This document shows positions 8,101 through 15,344 of a stretch of 40,088 bases of DNA, in pieces. Location: positions 1 to 40,088 of the forward strand of contig JASJCB010000057.1 of assembly GCA_030066195.1 (NCBI GenBank), in the 5' to 3' direction. Every line of letters begins with the position of its first letter. Positions within the stretch are counted from its first letter, which is position 1. This DNA comes from Acidobacteriota bacterium (GTDB taxonomy: Bacteria; Acidobacteriota; Holophagae; Acanthopleuribacterales; Acanthopleuribacteraceae). A program made the translations under genes and the position numbers. The notes beneath the pieces were generated by a model. That model was given only the letters and a program-made list of their open reading frames with translations, had not been told where the DNA came from and did not search any database.

Positions 8101-8472
8101 AAGCTGATCCACACCCTGGTCAATATTCTGAAAAATGCTCGCGAGGCGGTCCAAATGACAGGCAGTCAGGGCGGTTCCATCCAGGTTCGCCTGTACCGGG
8201 ATAAAAGTATGGTAGTGCTTTCCATTCAAGATACGGGGATAGGTATCGAGCCCGAAAACCTGCCCCGAATTTTCACCCATGGTTTCACTACCAAGAAAAC
8301 AGGACACGGCTTCGGCCTGCACAGCTGCGCCAACGCCATGAAGGAAATGAACGGAACCATCGAAGCCTTGAGCGAGGGCAAGGGCAAAGGAGCTACCTTT
8401 GTGTTGAAGTTTCCCCTGATGGTTCCTGTAGAGTCACCCAAGGCGTACCGGTCCACGCAAGCAGCCTCATAG
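5113..8472 (+). CDS. Large sensor histidine kinase: two-component regulator propeller, Y_Y_Y, TM, HATPase
   Basis: 1,119 residues. N-terminal signal/anchor segment (RGIALFFLSLLSAFPASGQ, residues ~17-35), then a periplasmic sensor made of regulator-propeller blades to about residue 640. The blades repeat motifs such as DKDGYLWAACRNGIARYDG, LWVGGNSGLFV and GNLWVGTDQGLSRF. A Y_Y_Y domain follows (~665-745, RLEGYEDQWSEP, FHIRARLEG), then one membrane helix (~752-772) and a coiled coil. The phospho-acceptor box is SVLHNVGNILNSI with His850; the N box has Asn1008 (LKNAREAV), G1 is DTGIGI with Asp1040, and GHGFGLHSC is G2. The H-box type matches the HNVGN subgroup rather than classical HisKA. No receiver or DNA-binding domain is fused and no response regulator gene lies nearby. 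Related hybrid propeller kinases sense glycan fragments, but no ligand can be inferred here. No strong ribosome site precedes the ATG, so the start is tentative. Confidence 0.9.
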   Translation: MRLGNSAANQKLQYIKRGIALFFLSLLSAFPASGQRFPIQVFNEGNGLPTTTVHSLAQDKDGYLWAACRNGIARYDGRKWRHFSLDDGLETPHFQNIRADLNSEIWAATSAHEYTLARYRDGRWHHIPQKFPIAMLRTFFQFQLLDVDGQTVPTVGLSESGLWLYRNHAWHFEDPKKAVPHRVFHSMSSFRGKIILATDRGPLIYDGKQYDTRYMDQLPEDRKFTLAASFEILPNGNRRLWILGETWLGYLQAGRYVEVDRVPPPVHQSSYTQSKILSDGRNGIFFGTESTLRHYDIQSKQIHELGIQTGFPGDGATALLLDREKILWIASMRGLTRIANRAFSNYYQEDGLLENEVSAAIEWEPGVMLLGHNRGITLWDKDGIRTLPTPNTNNKRGVIRVMDIRHGPENSVLIALSSGGVMRLNRDWTREVFPVPDDVWQMVTIYHDRMRRTLWVGGNSGLFVLEGGAYRTVETPFGTRLYIRRIIPGIDGQLLIPTGRHGLVTYDGDWHQYRGQGLPENNTYSTYQDTSGRIWVGNLRGLFIARDDRLVRSTDSSFFLERSIYFLLGDQQGGLWAGTDSGFFHLQPGKRPRQYSVPQGLPGFETNRAAGLIDHRGNLWVGTDQGLSRFTPSAVPPVPPPPLIGFDGLYINQRRFPTDQPLRLMDWRSDLTFHYRAVTMMDSLGVQFQSRLEGYEDQWSEPFASDDRKARFINLPAGSYRFHIRARLEGESWSNPITTAPVRIPKPVTRQWWFRSLSAAFLLVLIYLGVDYATSKRMSKKLENLVGERTARLEEKIVEHQAAEARYQELNRELDARVRERTAAMEAMQKDLMESAHYAGMAEIATSVLHNVGNILNSISTAGYLLNETLEKSAVSTLERANEILALHVDDFAAFLQNDPRAPNLLKMYLSLGTRFKSENHKLREQLGHLMNRIQTIKDVVSQQHNYTSNVYQSEEVNLEGQIETALTILEEGMAAHGVKVHVQCEEVPLVRVQKTKLIHTLVNILKNAREAVQMTGSQGGSIQVRLYRDKSMVVLSIQDTGIGIEPENLPRIFTHGFTTKKTGHGFGLHSCANAMKEMNGTIEALSEGKGKGATFVLKFPLMVPVESPKAYRSTQAAS

Positions 8473-8496
8473 GTAACCATGTCTGAGCTTGGGTCT

Positions 8497-8823
8497 TCAA
8501 TAAAGCTCGTATTTGGCACAGGCCAACGGCCGGCCCTCTTCCATGCGTTTGGCGATCCATTCGCCTAACAGGAGGTATTTCTTCTCGTTGTTGCATTCCT
8601 TGCAACTGGGAACCAGGTTGTTCTTGGTGGAGCGACCGCCGCGCACGATGGGTGTTTTGTGGTCCATACTCAAATCATCCGGGTGGTACATGCGTTCGCA
8701 GTAGTAGCATTTGCCCGTGCCCAGCTTGTTGCGCCACCACTGACTCTTGCGAATCTCCCGCGCCTTGTTGCGTTCCCTCTTGATAAATTCGTCGTCCACC
8801 AGCCTGACAAAGCCTTCGTCCAT
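8497..8823 (-). CDS. HNH endonuclease domain protein
   Basis: 108 residues, essentially a bare HNH domain. CYYC (residues ~39-42) and CKEC (~76-79) form the structural Zn knuckles. The His-metal finger is LSMDHKTPIVRGG with the catalytic Asp-His, followed by NNLVPSCKECN with the central Asn. This is the arrangement of small HNH proteins of restriction, phage or repair origin. A good ribosome site (AGAGGAG) lies 7 bases before the ATG, and it starts 12 bases after the stop of the secreted sugar-dehydrogenase gene on the same strand, so the two may be co-transcribed although they have no obvious functional link. It converges with the kinase gene 24 bases away. Nuclease activity likely, biological role unknown. 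Confidence 0.85.
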   Translation of the reverse strand: MDEGFVRLVDDEFIKRERNKAREIRKSQWWRNKLGTGKCYYCERMYHPDDLSMDHKTPIVRGGRSTKNNLVPSCKECNNEKKYLLLGEWIAKRMEEGRPLACAKYELY

Positions 8824-8834
8824 TGGCCGCTCCT

Positions 8835-10424
8835 CTAGTTGCGGATGCCGGTAATCTTGTAGATATCCCCCGTGGTGACGATGTACAACTCGCCCCGATG
8901 GTCCTCACCGAATGCGGCGACAAATGCCGCCAACGGCGAATCATCCACATAGACATCCAGCGGGTTGCCCTCCCAGATGCCGCCGCTTCGTTGCACCAGG
9001 GAGAAATAGCGCTTGCCGGAACTGGGGAACCCGGATGCGTTATAGTCGGCAAAGATATAGAAACCGTAGAGGTTCGGGATGTCCTGGCCGCGATAGACAA
9101 AACCGCCGGTAACCGCCCGCGCGTTATCGGTGTGATTGTATTCGAAGACCGGGTCCGATAAGCCGCCCGGATCGCTGCAACCGTCGGGACCGTTGAAAAA
9201 GATCGCGTTGCCTTCCTTGTAGGGCCAGCCGTAGTTCTCGCCGCCCGAACTGTCGGCGGGTTGGAAATCGATTTCTTCCCAGGTGCCCTGGCCTACATCC
9301 GCGATGTACATGTCGCCCGTGGCGCGGTCGAAACTCCACCGCCAGGGGTTGCGCAAACCCAATGCCCAGATTTCGTCCAAAACGCCCGGATCGTCGATGA
9401 AGGGATTGTCCGGCGGGATGCTGTAGGGCGACAGACCGTCCACCTGGATACGCAGCATCTTGCCCAGCAGGGTTTCCCCGTATTGGCCGTTTCCACAAAC
9501 GGGATCGTGCCCTGAACCCAAATCATTAGCGCCGCCGCCGTCGCCGGTACCGATGTAGAGGTAGCCGTCCGGCCCGAAGAAGATCTGCCCGCCGTTGTGG
9601 TTGGACTGGGGCTGCGTCACGGTCAGCAACAGTGCGTTCTGGGTCAGATCGGCCAGGTCCGCGTTCATGGGATCGGTGCCAAACGCCGTGATGCGGGTGT
9701 CATCGGTGACACCGCCTCGGGCATCCGGACCGTCACCGGTATAGTTGACATAGAAGTAACCGTTGGTCGCGTAATCGGGATCGAAGGCCAGACCCAGCAG
9801 CCCGCGTTCATCGGAGAAATTGAACTGCGAAACCAGCACCAGATCCTGAATGTCCAGGAAGGGTTCGGGCAACACGGCACCGTTTTTGTAGATCATGATG
9901 CGCCCTTCCTTGCAGACGATGAACAGGCGATCATCACCGGGGCCGGCATGGGTGACCTGGATCGGAAACAGCGAGCAGGGGTTTTCGGCAAATAACTCAG
10001 CGTTCAAGGCGTTCGGCGCGGCCAGGGCGGCGTTCACCGTGATATCAACCGTAGCGGACGCCGTGCGACAGAACCAGGTGATCTCTACCTCAAACGAATA
10101 TAGGCCCGGGCTCTGTGCCGAGAAGGAGGCCATGACCGTGTTCGCGTTCAACAGTTCCACCGCTTCCGGACCGGCCGTTTGCGACCATTGGAAGACCAGC
10201 TCCTCGGGCGCGGAGGGAACCTGTGTCCCGGAGGCATCCAGGTCCACCGTCAGGCCGACATCGGCGACCTGATTATCGCCCGCGTCGGGTGTGAAACAAT
10301 CCAAGCCGGCCGAGGTAATACAGTCGCTCAGATCCAAAATATCGTAGGTTCCGGGCCAACTGCCGTATTCCAGGTTGCAGGTGGGCGGGCCCATGAAGAT
10401 AAAGGCCGAGACGAGAAAGAACAT
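8835..10424 (-). CDS. Glucose/sorbosone dehydrogenase-like secreted PQQ beta-propeller with N-terminal PKD-like domain
   Basis: 529 residues with a hydrophobic leader (MFFLVSAFIFMG), hence exported. Residues ~45-130 look like an Ig/PKD-type domain (VDLDASGT, LVFQWSQTAGP, VMASFSAQSPGLYSFEVEIT). From ~145 the six-bladed GSDH propeller begins: THAGPGDDRLFIVCKEGRI, ERGLLGLAFDPDYATNGYFY, QSNHNGGQIFFGPDGYLYIG and LGLRNPWRWSFD. The NHNGG His aligns with the catalytic base of soluble glucose dehydrogenase, and the RNPWR strand is typical of the PQQ/Ca2+ site. Expected reaction: PQQ-dependent oxidation of a sugar or other alcohol in the periplasm. Many members with this architecture have unknown substrates, and some are non-enzymatic. 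GAGGTAG precedes the ATG. The HNH gene follows. Confidence 0.85.
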   Translation of the reverse strand: MFFLVSAFIFMGPPTCNLEYGSWPGTYDILDLSDCITSAGLDCFTPDAGDNQVADVGLTVDLDASGTQVPSAPEELVFQWSQTAGPEAVELLNANTVMASFSAQSPGLYSFEVEITWFCRTASATVDITVNAALAAPNALNAELFAENPCSLFPIQVTHAGPGDDRLFIVCKEGRIMIYKNGAVLPEPFLDIQDLVLVSQFNFSDERGLLGLAFDPDYATNGYFYVNYTGDGPDARGGVTDDTRITAFGTDPMNADLADLTQNALLLTVTQPQSNHNGGQIFFGPDGYLYIGTGDGGGANDLGSGHDPVCGNGQYGETLLGKMLRIQVDGLSPYSIPPDNPFIDDPGVLDEIWALGLRNPWRWSFDRATGDMYIADVGQGTWEEIDFQPADSSGGENYGWPYKEGNAIFFNGPDGCSDPGGLSDPVFEYNHTDNARAVTGGFVYRGQDIPNLYGFYIFADYNASGFPSSGKRYFSLVQRSGGIWEGNPLDVYVDDSPLAAFVAAFGEDHRGELYIVTTGDIYKITGIRN

Positions 10425-10457
10425 GGTACTACCTCGGTATGGATTGTGAAAACGAGA

Positions 10458-11642
10458 TCAGTTGATCAGTCCCTTGGCCTTGGCGACTTTGGTAAAGCCG
10501 GCAATCGCACGGTCCAGATCCTCGGTGGTATGCGCCGCGCTGACCTGAACGCGAATCCGAGCCTGGCCTTTAGGCACCACTGGGAACGAGAAGCCGATCA
10601 CATAGATGCCTTCTTCCAGCAGGGCGTCCGCCATTTCACTGGCGATGCGGGCATCGCCGATCATGACCGGGCAGATGGGGTGCTCGCCTTCCAGTACGTT
10701 CAGGCCGGCATCTACCATGCCTTTGCGGAAGTATTTCGTATTGGCTTCCAGACGATCACGCCGGGTGGTGTCCTCCAGCATCTCGAAGGCTTTCAGGCTG
10801 GCGCCCACGATGGACGGGGCCACGGTGTTGGAGAACAGGTAGGGACGCGAACGCTGGCGCAGCAAACCCACAATCTCTTTGCGAGACGAAGTGAAGCCGC
10901 CGGAAGCGCCGCCCACGGCCTTGCCCAGCGTGCTGGTGACAATGTCGACGCGGCCCATGACGCCGCGGTATTCGAAGGAACCCCGGCCTGTTTTGCCCAC
11001 GAAACCCGTGGCGTGGCAATCGTCCACATGCACCATGGCGTTGTATTTATCGGCCAGGTCGCAGATCTGGTCCAGCTTGGCGATGTAACCGTCCATGGAG
11101 AACACGCCGTCCGTGGTGATCAGGCGGATACGCGCATCCTGACTGTCCTTGAGGCATTGCTCCAGTTCTTCCATGTTGCTGTTGCTGTAGCGGAGGCGCT
11201 TGGCCTTGCACAGGCGCACCCCGTCAATGATGGAGGCGTGGTTCAACTGGTCGGAAATCACCGCGTCCTCGGGGCCCAGCAGGGTTTCGAACAGGCCGCC
11301 GTTGGCGTCAAAGCAAGCGGCGTAGAGAATGGTGTCCTCGAAACCCAGGAATTCGGAAATCTTGCTTTCCAGTTGCTTGTGGATGTCTTGCGTACCGCAG
11401 ATAAAGCGTACTGAGGACAAACCGAAACCGTGGCTGTCCAACGCGTCTTTGGCGGCCTGGATCAGGTCGGGATGATCGGCCATACCCAGGTAGTTGTTGG
11501 CGCAGAAGTTAAGCACCGGGCTACCGCCGGACTGGATCTCGCGGCTCTGCGGCGTGGTAATAACGCGTTCGTTCTTGGTGAGACCGGCCTCGTCGATCTC
11601 CCGTAATGTTTGCTCGTAAATGGCTTTGACACTTCCGTACAT
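10458..11642 (-). CDS. kbl: 2-amino-3-ketobutyrate CoA ligase (glycine C-acetyltransferase)
   Basis: PLP enzyme of the alpha-oxoamine synthase family; it cleaves 2-amino-3-ketobutyrate with CoA to glycine and acetyl-CoA, the second step of threonine degradation. I chose the ATG at 11642 (MYGSVKAIYEQTLREIDEAG) rather than a longer in-frame start because GGGGAAG lies just upstream and the resulting 394 residues match the usual ~398. Hallmarks are FCANNYLGMADHP, HGFGLSSVRFICGTQ, the PLP-aspartate strand VHVDDCHATGFVG and the PLP-lysine region DIVTSTLGKAVGGASGGF. This last motif and the Kbl-type N-terminus separate it from BioF, HemA and serine palmitoyltransferase. The usual partner, threonine dehydrogenase, is not in the window. 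The 5' side carries repeat array 2, starting about 120 bases upstream. Confidence 0.9.
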   Translation of the reverse strand: MYGSVKAIYEQTLREIDEAGLTKNERVITTPQSREIQSGGSPVLNFCANNYLGMADHPDLIQAAKDALDSHGFGLSSVRFICGTQDIHKQLESKISEFLGFEDTILYAACFDANGGLFETLLGPEDAVISDQLNHASIIDGVRLCKAKRLRYSNSNMEELEQCLKDSQDARIRLITTDGVFSMDGYIAKLDQICDLADKYNAMVHVDDCHATGFVGKTGRGSFEYRGVMGRVDIVTSTLGKAVGGASGGFTSSRKEIVGLLRQRSRPYLFSNTVAPSIVGASLKAFEMLEDTTRRDRLEANTKYFRKGMVDAGLNVLEGEHPICPVMIGDARIASEMADALLEEGIYVIGFSFPVVPKGQARIRVQVSAAHTTEDLDRAIAGFTKVAKAKGLIN

Positions 11643-11761
11643 AGTATCTTCCCCGTCATTGAAAAGTGATAGATCACGCAAGTTTGCATTACAACACAGG
11701 GCCGTGGCTTGCGCAATTGGCAAATGGCTTAAGGGGGTGAATCAAAGTGGAAGGCGACATG

Positions 11762-12349
11762 GCCTGGAATTTCATGCCGACCAACTCGTCCGGCTATTTT
11801 TTTGCGCAGAACAAGGGCCGGCGCGCTCGTCCGTGGAGTGTTTTCGCGCAGGAGAAAGGCCGGCCCCTTCGGCCGGCGACTTATTCTTCACAGGAGAAGG
11901 ATGCGCCCGCTTGTCTATCGATATTTTTTACTCGGGAGAAGGATGCGCCCGCTCGTCTATCGAGATATTTGGCTTGGAAGAAGGATGCGCCCGCGCGTCT
12001 ATCGAGATATTTTGCTTGGAAGAACAATCGGCCCGGACGGACATCGGCGTTTTGGATCTCGAACAACGTTGTGCACCCCGGTCACCGTGCATAAAAATTT
12101 CGAAACATCGTTCCGCCCCGGTGACCATGCTTGTCTGTAGGAGAATATCTGCATGGACAACGGGGACGATAGAGATATCGGGGAAGAAGAAGGTTGTTCC
12201 TCGGGGTCAATGCTTCTTTTAGAATCCAAATCCTCATTGACACGGAGGTCGAACCTCGTTCCAAGGAGAATAGGAGGTTATCCGAGCGTGACACACCTTG
12301 TTCCGGATCCAAAACCCCGATGTTCGGAGGGGTCGACCTGGATATTGTC
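11762..12349. repeat. 42-bp-period repeat array 2, progressively degenerate
   Basis: This fills most of the 828-base gene-free stretch 11643-12470. Units start at 11762, 11804, 11846, 11888, 11930, 11972 and 12014, exactly 42 bases apart. The three best copies (11888, 11930, 11972) share GGAGAAGGATGCGCCCGC or GGAAGAAGGATGCGCCCGC, then GTCTATCGA and a T-rich end. Units at 11804 and 11846 begin GCGCAG and contain GGGCCGG/AGGCCGG. From 12056 to about 12349 the copies decay, although ACAACGTTGTGCACCCCGGT and ACATCGTTCCGCCCCGGTGA are recognisable versions of one another. Three frames stay open because 42 is a multiple of 3, so the 60-200-residue ORFs seen here are judged artefacts. The period matches arrays 1 and 3, but sequence similarity to them is limited to the general GGAAGAA-type core. 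Confidence 0.85.
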
Positions 12350-12417
12350 AAAAATATGCAGATGGGAACGGTTTGATCTTTCTCAAATCACTCTCATGGG
12401 TTGAGGAGAGGTTTCGG

Positions 12418-12450
12418 GGTTTTCCGGGAACATCCGCGTCCCTGAAAACC
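12418..12450 (-). terminator. Hairpin downstream of the V-ATPase operon
   Basis: GGTTTTC at 12418-12424 pairs with GAAAACC at 12444-12450, and an inner GGGA/TCCC stem extends it past one mismatch. It sits 21 bases after the stop of the last V-ATPase gene on the minus strand. There is no clear T-run after the stem, so termination could be inefficient; the hairpin could also protect the 3' end. Confidence 0.5.
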
Positions 12451-12470
12451 TCGAAGCCTTCTAATTCGCA

Positions 12471-12965
12471 TTACAACATGACCAGGAAGGCCCCGCCCAG
12501 GCCGGCCAGGGCGTAGAGTTCGGGAACACCCGTGGCCAGCAGCGCCTGGCCTTGATCCATCTGGCCGTTATTGATGCTCTTGATGCAAGCCGCGCCCGTC
12601 TTGGCCTGGCCGTAGGAAGAGAACAGGCAGGGCAGGCCGCAGATGACACCGGCCAGCGCCGTTTTGAAAGGGCTGGTAGTCATATTGCCGATCATTAGGA
12701 AGGCGATGGCAAAGCTATACAGGCCCTGGGAACCGGCCATGACCGCCGGGATGAAGGCCTTACCGCGGGTATCGCGTTCGCAGGCGGCGTAGGCGCTCAA
12801 ACTGAAGGACAGGGCGTAACCCGAGCTGAGTATGCCGATCCCGATGACAATAAAGGAAATGAACAGCATCACCTGATGGTGCACGGCCAGGGTGGAGGGG
12901 TCCGGGGCCGTATTCTGGGCCATGAGGGGGCCGCAAAACAGGAAGAATAGAACTAATCGTTTCAT
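12471..12965 (-). CDS. V-type ATPase subunit K (membrane rotor proteolipid)
   Basis: 164 residues made of a signal-like N-terminal segment (MKRLVLFFLFCGPLMAQ) and two duplicated c-type hairpins, four membrane helices in all. It forms the rotor ring that carries the coupling ion. The single essential carboxylate is Glu149 (GVPELYAL) in the second hairpin; the first hairpin has Gln80 (AGSQGLYSF) at the matching site. Other residues fall where the Na+ ligands of Enterococcus hirae NtpK lie (Thr64/Gln65, Gln110, Glu139): here Ser79/Gln80, Gln120 and Glu149. The 29-residue Gln-Glu distance is the same. This suggests Na+ coupling, an inference. The start codon overlaps the subunit I stop as ATGA. 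Last gene of the operon. Confidence 0.9.
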   Translation of the reverse strand: MKRLVLFFLFCGPLMAQNTAPDPSTLAVHHQVMLFISFIVIGIGILSSGYALSFSLSAYAACERDTRGKAFIPAVMAGSQGLYSFAIAFLMIGNMTTSPFKTALAGVICGLPCLFSSYGQAKTGAACIKSINNGQMDQGQALLATGVPELYALAGLGGAFLVML

Positions 12966-14728
12966 GATGAAGCACCTCGTCGCAGGGGTTGGTAATAAAG
13001 ATGACCGCCGTCGATGCATTTGGAGCCGACCTCCAGGAAGATCAGGCGGTTGGTGTGGATGTAAAGAGAGAGCAGGGCCAGGGCGTAGACGAAGATGTGG
13101 CCCACAACGGCAAACGGAATGGTGACCAGCAAGGGAAACTGCATCCCGATCTGGTTGACCACGGTGGCCAGGATGGAGCCCGACAGCGCAATGCCGAACA
13201 GGCGCATATGACTGAGAATATCTTGAATGAGCCCGGTGACGCCCGAGTAAAGGGTCCAGATGATGTTGGGCACGCGCGCACCGCCGAATACCGGTTCAGG
13301 GAAGAGCAGCCAGCCGATCAAAGCCAGGCTCCCCAGGACGCCCGCGGTCAATTTGCCGACGCCGGCCTGGTCTTCAGGCAGAACCAGAGCGGATACGGCC
13401 GCACAACCCACGGCCAGCACCAGTAACAGATTACCGGTAGCATGGGTTTTGAAGCCGCGTTGCCAGATGGCGATCATGTAGCTGAAGGTCATGGCGATGC
13501 CGCCCACCACCAGAGAGAAGTTGAAGGCCGACAGGGGGTCGTTGGCAAGCGGCAGGATTGGTTCCGTGCCCAGGGAGAAGTCGCGGCCCTGGATCAAGCC
13601 GAAAGCCTGACCGCTGAGCAGGCCCAACGGAATGGTGACCAGCCCGGTAAACAGGAAGACGCGACCGAAGTCTTTTTGACCGCGAAAAGCCAGGGCGATG
13701 CCGGTGGCCAGAAGCATGATGCCGTAACCCGCATCCACCAGGCACAGGCTGCCGAAGATGATGAACAGCAGGCCCACGGCCCAGGTGACATCCTTTTCGC
13801 GATAGTTGATACCGCTGAAGGTTTGCAGCACGGCCTCGAAACCCGCCACCAGCCAGTTGTTCTTCAACATGACGGGGACATCGGAATCGTCCGGCTCCAC
13901 TTCTTCCAGGCGCATGAGCACCTTGTAGGGCCGCAAGGAGCGCTGCAGGTCCAGGCTTTCGCGTACGGGAACATATCCGCGCAACGCTACCAGCGGCGTG
14001 TCGACCGCGGTACTGTCCAGGGCTTCCAGCAGCGCCACCCGGTCTTTCAAGCTGTCCATACGACCGCGCAGCAACGGGGCAAAATGGGCAAATCGGCCTA
14101 TTTCCCGGTTTAGCTCGGCTATTTGGGCGCGCAGTTCCTCGCGCTCTTCTTTCAGTTCCGGCAACGGTTTGTCGGGCAGTTCTACCGGGGTCACCGGCAG
14201 TTCGGGAGGTTCCGCGCCGAAGAAGACCACCCAGGACGCTTCGTCTGTCTCACGCATGACCCCGAAGGCCCAGGCATCCTTGTGCACCAGGCTCCATTGC
14301 TCTCGGGTCAGAATGGCAAAGGTCACCGGGACATTAGAACGGCGCAGTTCGTCGACAGCCTTCGGATCGAAGGCGCCCCAGGGTTTCAGTTCCTGAATTT
14401 GGCGACCCAGAGTGTCCTCGCGGCGCACCAGATCCTTGCGGCGATTGACCAGGTCTTCCACCAGTTCGATGACTTTTCGAACCGGATGGTCGTCCACCTG
14501 TTGGCTGACGGGCGCCGGGGCTACCGAACCAAGCGCATGCACCAGGCGCTCCAGTTGTTCGCATTGATCGACGGCATCGCCGGTGCCGCCGTGTCTGGAA
14601 GCGGCGCCGCTCATTTCCTTGAGCGGGGAAATATGTAAAACCCCGGCTTCCTGCAAGCCTTCCATGACGCTTTCAATGTCGTGTTCGTGTGTCAGTACCG
14701 TCACTTTCAACATCTTGATGACACTCAT
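12962..14728 (-). CDS. V-type ATPase subunit I (a-subunit homologue, stator/ion channel)
   Basis: 588 residues from the ATG at 14728 (MSVIKMLKVTVLTHEHDIES). The longer in-frame start overlaps subunit D deeply and is rejected. The N-terminal cytoplasmic arm (~1-330) has two coiled-coil stretches (LPELKEEREELRAQIAELNR) and a VALRGYVPVRESLDLQRSL ferredoxin-like lobe. The C-terminal half has about seven to eight membrane helices, starting VGLLFIIFGSLCLVDAGYG, with the channel-lining ILSHMRLFGIALSGSIL and the terminal HTNRLIFLEV that holds the conserved Arg facing the rotor carboxylate. It forms the ion half-channels with subunit K and ties the peripheral stalk (E) to the membrane. The start overlaps the D stop (ATGA), and the stop overlaps the K start (ATGA). 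Confidence 0.9.
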   Translation of the reverse strand: MSVIKMLKVTVLTHEHDIESVMEGLQEAGVLHISPLKEMSGAASRHGGTGDAVDQCEQLERLVHALGSVAPAPVSQQVDDHPVRKVIELVEDLVNRRKDLVRREDTLGRQIQELKPWGAFDPKAVDELRRSNVPVTFAILTREQWSLVHKDAWAFGVMRETDEASWVVFFGAEPPELPVTPVELPDKPLPELKEEREELRAQIAELNREIGRFAHFAPLLRGRMDSLKDRVALLEALDSTAVDTPLVALRGYVPVRESLDLQRSLRPYKVLMRLEEVEPDDSDVPVMLKNNWLVAGFEAVLQTFSGINYREKDVTWAVGLLFIIFGSLCLVDAGYGIMLLATGIALAFRGQKDFGRVFLFTGLVTIPLGLLSGQAFGLIQGRDFSLGTEPILPLANDPLSAFNFSLVVGGIAMTFSYMIAIWQRGFKTHATGNLLLVLAVGCAAVSALVLPEDQAGVGKLTAGVLGSLALIGWLLFPEPVFGGARVPNIIWTLYSGVTGLIQDILSHMRLFGIALSGSILATVVNQIGMQFPLLVTIPFAVVGHIFVYALALLSLYIHTNRLIFLEVGSKCIDGGHLYYQPLRRGASS

Positions 14729-15342
14729 GACACGGCCTCCCGCGCGGCGCGCTGTTGTTTGGTTTTGGCAATCTTGCCCCGGCACACCGCGGCCACCTGC
14801 TGGTCGCCCAGCGCAATCTCGATGCGGCGCACGGCCTCTTTGGTATCCGGGATCAGCACCTTCTCGAACAGATTCACCTTTTGGGTGGCCTTGCGCAACT
14901 CGTGATTGATGCATTCGGCCTGCAAGGCGAGAACCTCCAGTTCCTTGTACTCGGCGACCATGGCGCGCAGTAAGGGCAATGCGCGATTCACCCAGGGCGG
15001 CAGGCCGAAACGCGGCAGTTCAACGTCGGCAAAACCCACTTCCTCCAGGACCGGTACCTTGACGCCCGCGATCACTTTCTCTTCCACGCGAATCTCCACG
15101 GCGCGAATCATGGCGGGCAGGTCGATCGGCAGCGGTTCGGGTAACAGGGACTCCAAGCCCCGCACTGCCTCGCGCTTTTTTGCAAAGCTTTCACGTCGTT
15201 CCGCCAGTTCACGCTTCAAACGCAGGTGCTCGGCCTGCAAGCGTTCCTTTTTCAACTTGAGCACCGGCAGGAACTGGTTGTACATCTTGATTTGCCGCCG
15301 GAGCCGGGTCAACTCCGACTTGTTGAGCTTGGGTTTGTCCAT
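14725..15342 (-). CDS. V-type ATPase subunit D (central stalk)
   Basis: 205 residues, the usual length for subunit D. N-terminal LNKSELTRLRRQIKMYNQFLPVLKLKKERLQ and the C-terminal ECINHELRKATQKVNLFEKVLIP are the two long antiparallel helices of the rotor shaft inside the A3B3 hexamer; the second motif is a family hallmark. It transmits rotation from the catalytic head to the K ring. It starts two bases after the subunit B stop and overlaps subunit I by ATGA. No subunit F gene is seen anywhere in the operon, in line with other V-ATPases of this operon type. Confidence 0.9.
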   Translation of the reverse strand: MDKPKLNKSELTRLRRQIKMYNQFLPVLKLKKERLQAEHLRLKRELAERRESFAKKREAVRGLESLLPEPLPIDLPAMIRAVEIRVEEKVIAGVKVPVLEEVGFADVELPRFGLPPWVNRALPLLRAMVAEYKELEVLALQAECINHELRKATQKVNLFEKVLIPDTKEAVRRIEIALGDQQVAAVCRGKIAKTKQQRAAREAVS

Positions 15343-15344
15343 GG

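Noticed and set aside
10179..11414. 411-codon plus-strand ORF opposite kbl
   Set aside because: It is antisense to a clear PLP enzyme and the start of the dehydrogenase gene, and lacks family features; it is a shadow of the GC-rich coding strand.
11620..12222. 200-codon ORF and further 60-115-codon ORFs on both strands in 11747-12404
   Set aside because: They run through array 2. The 42-base unit is a multiple of three, which keeps frames open. No start site, RBS or conserved protein pattern fits, and other frames give equally 'repetitive' peptides.
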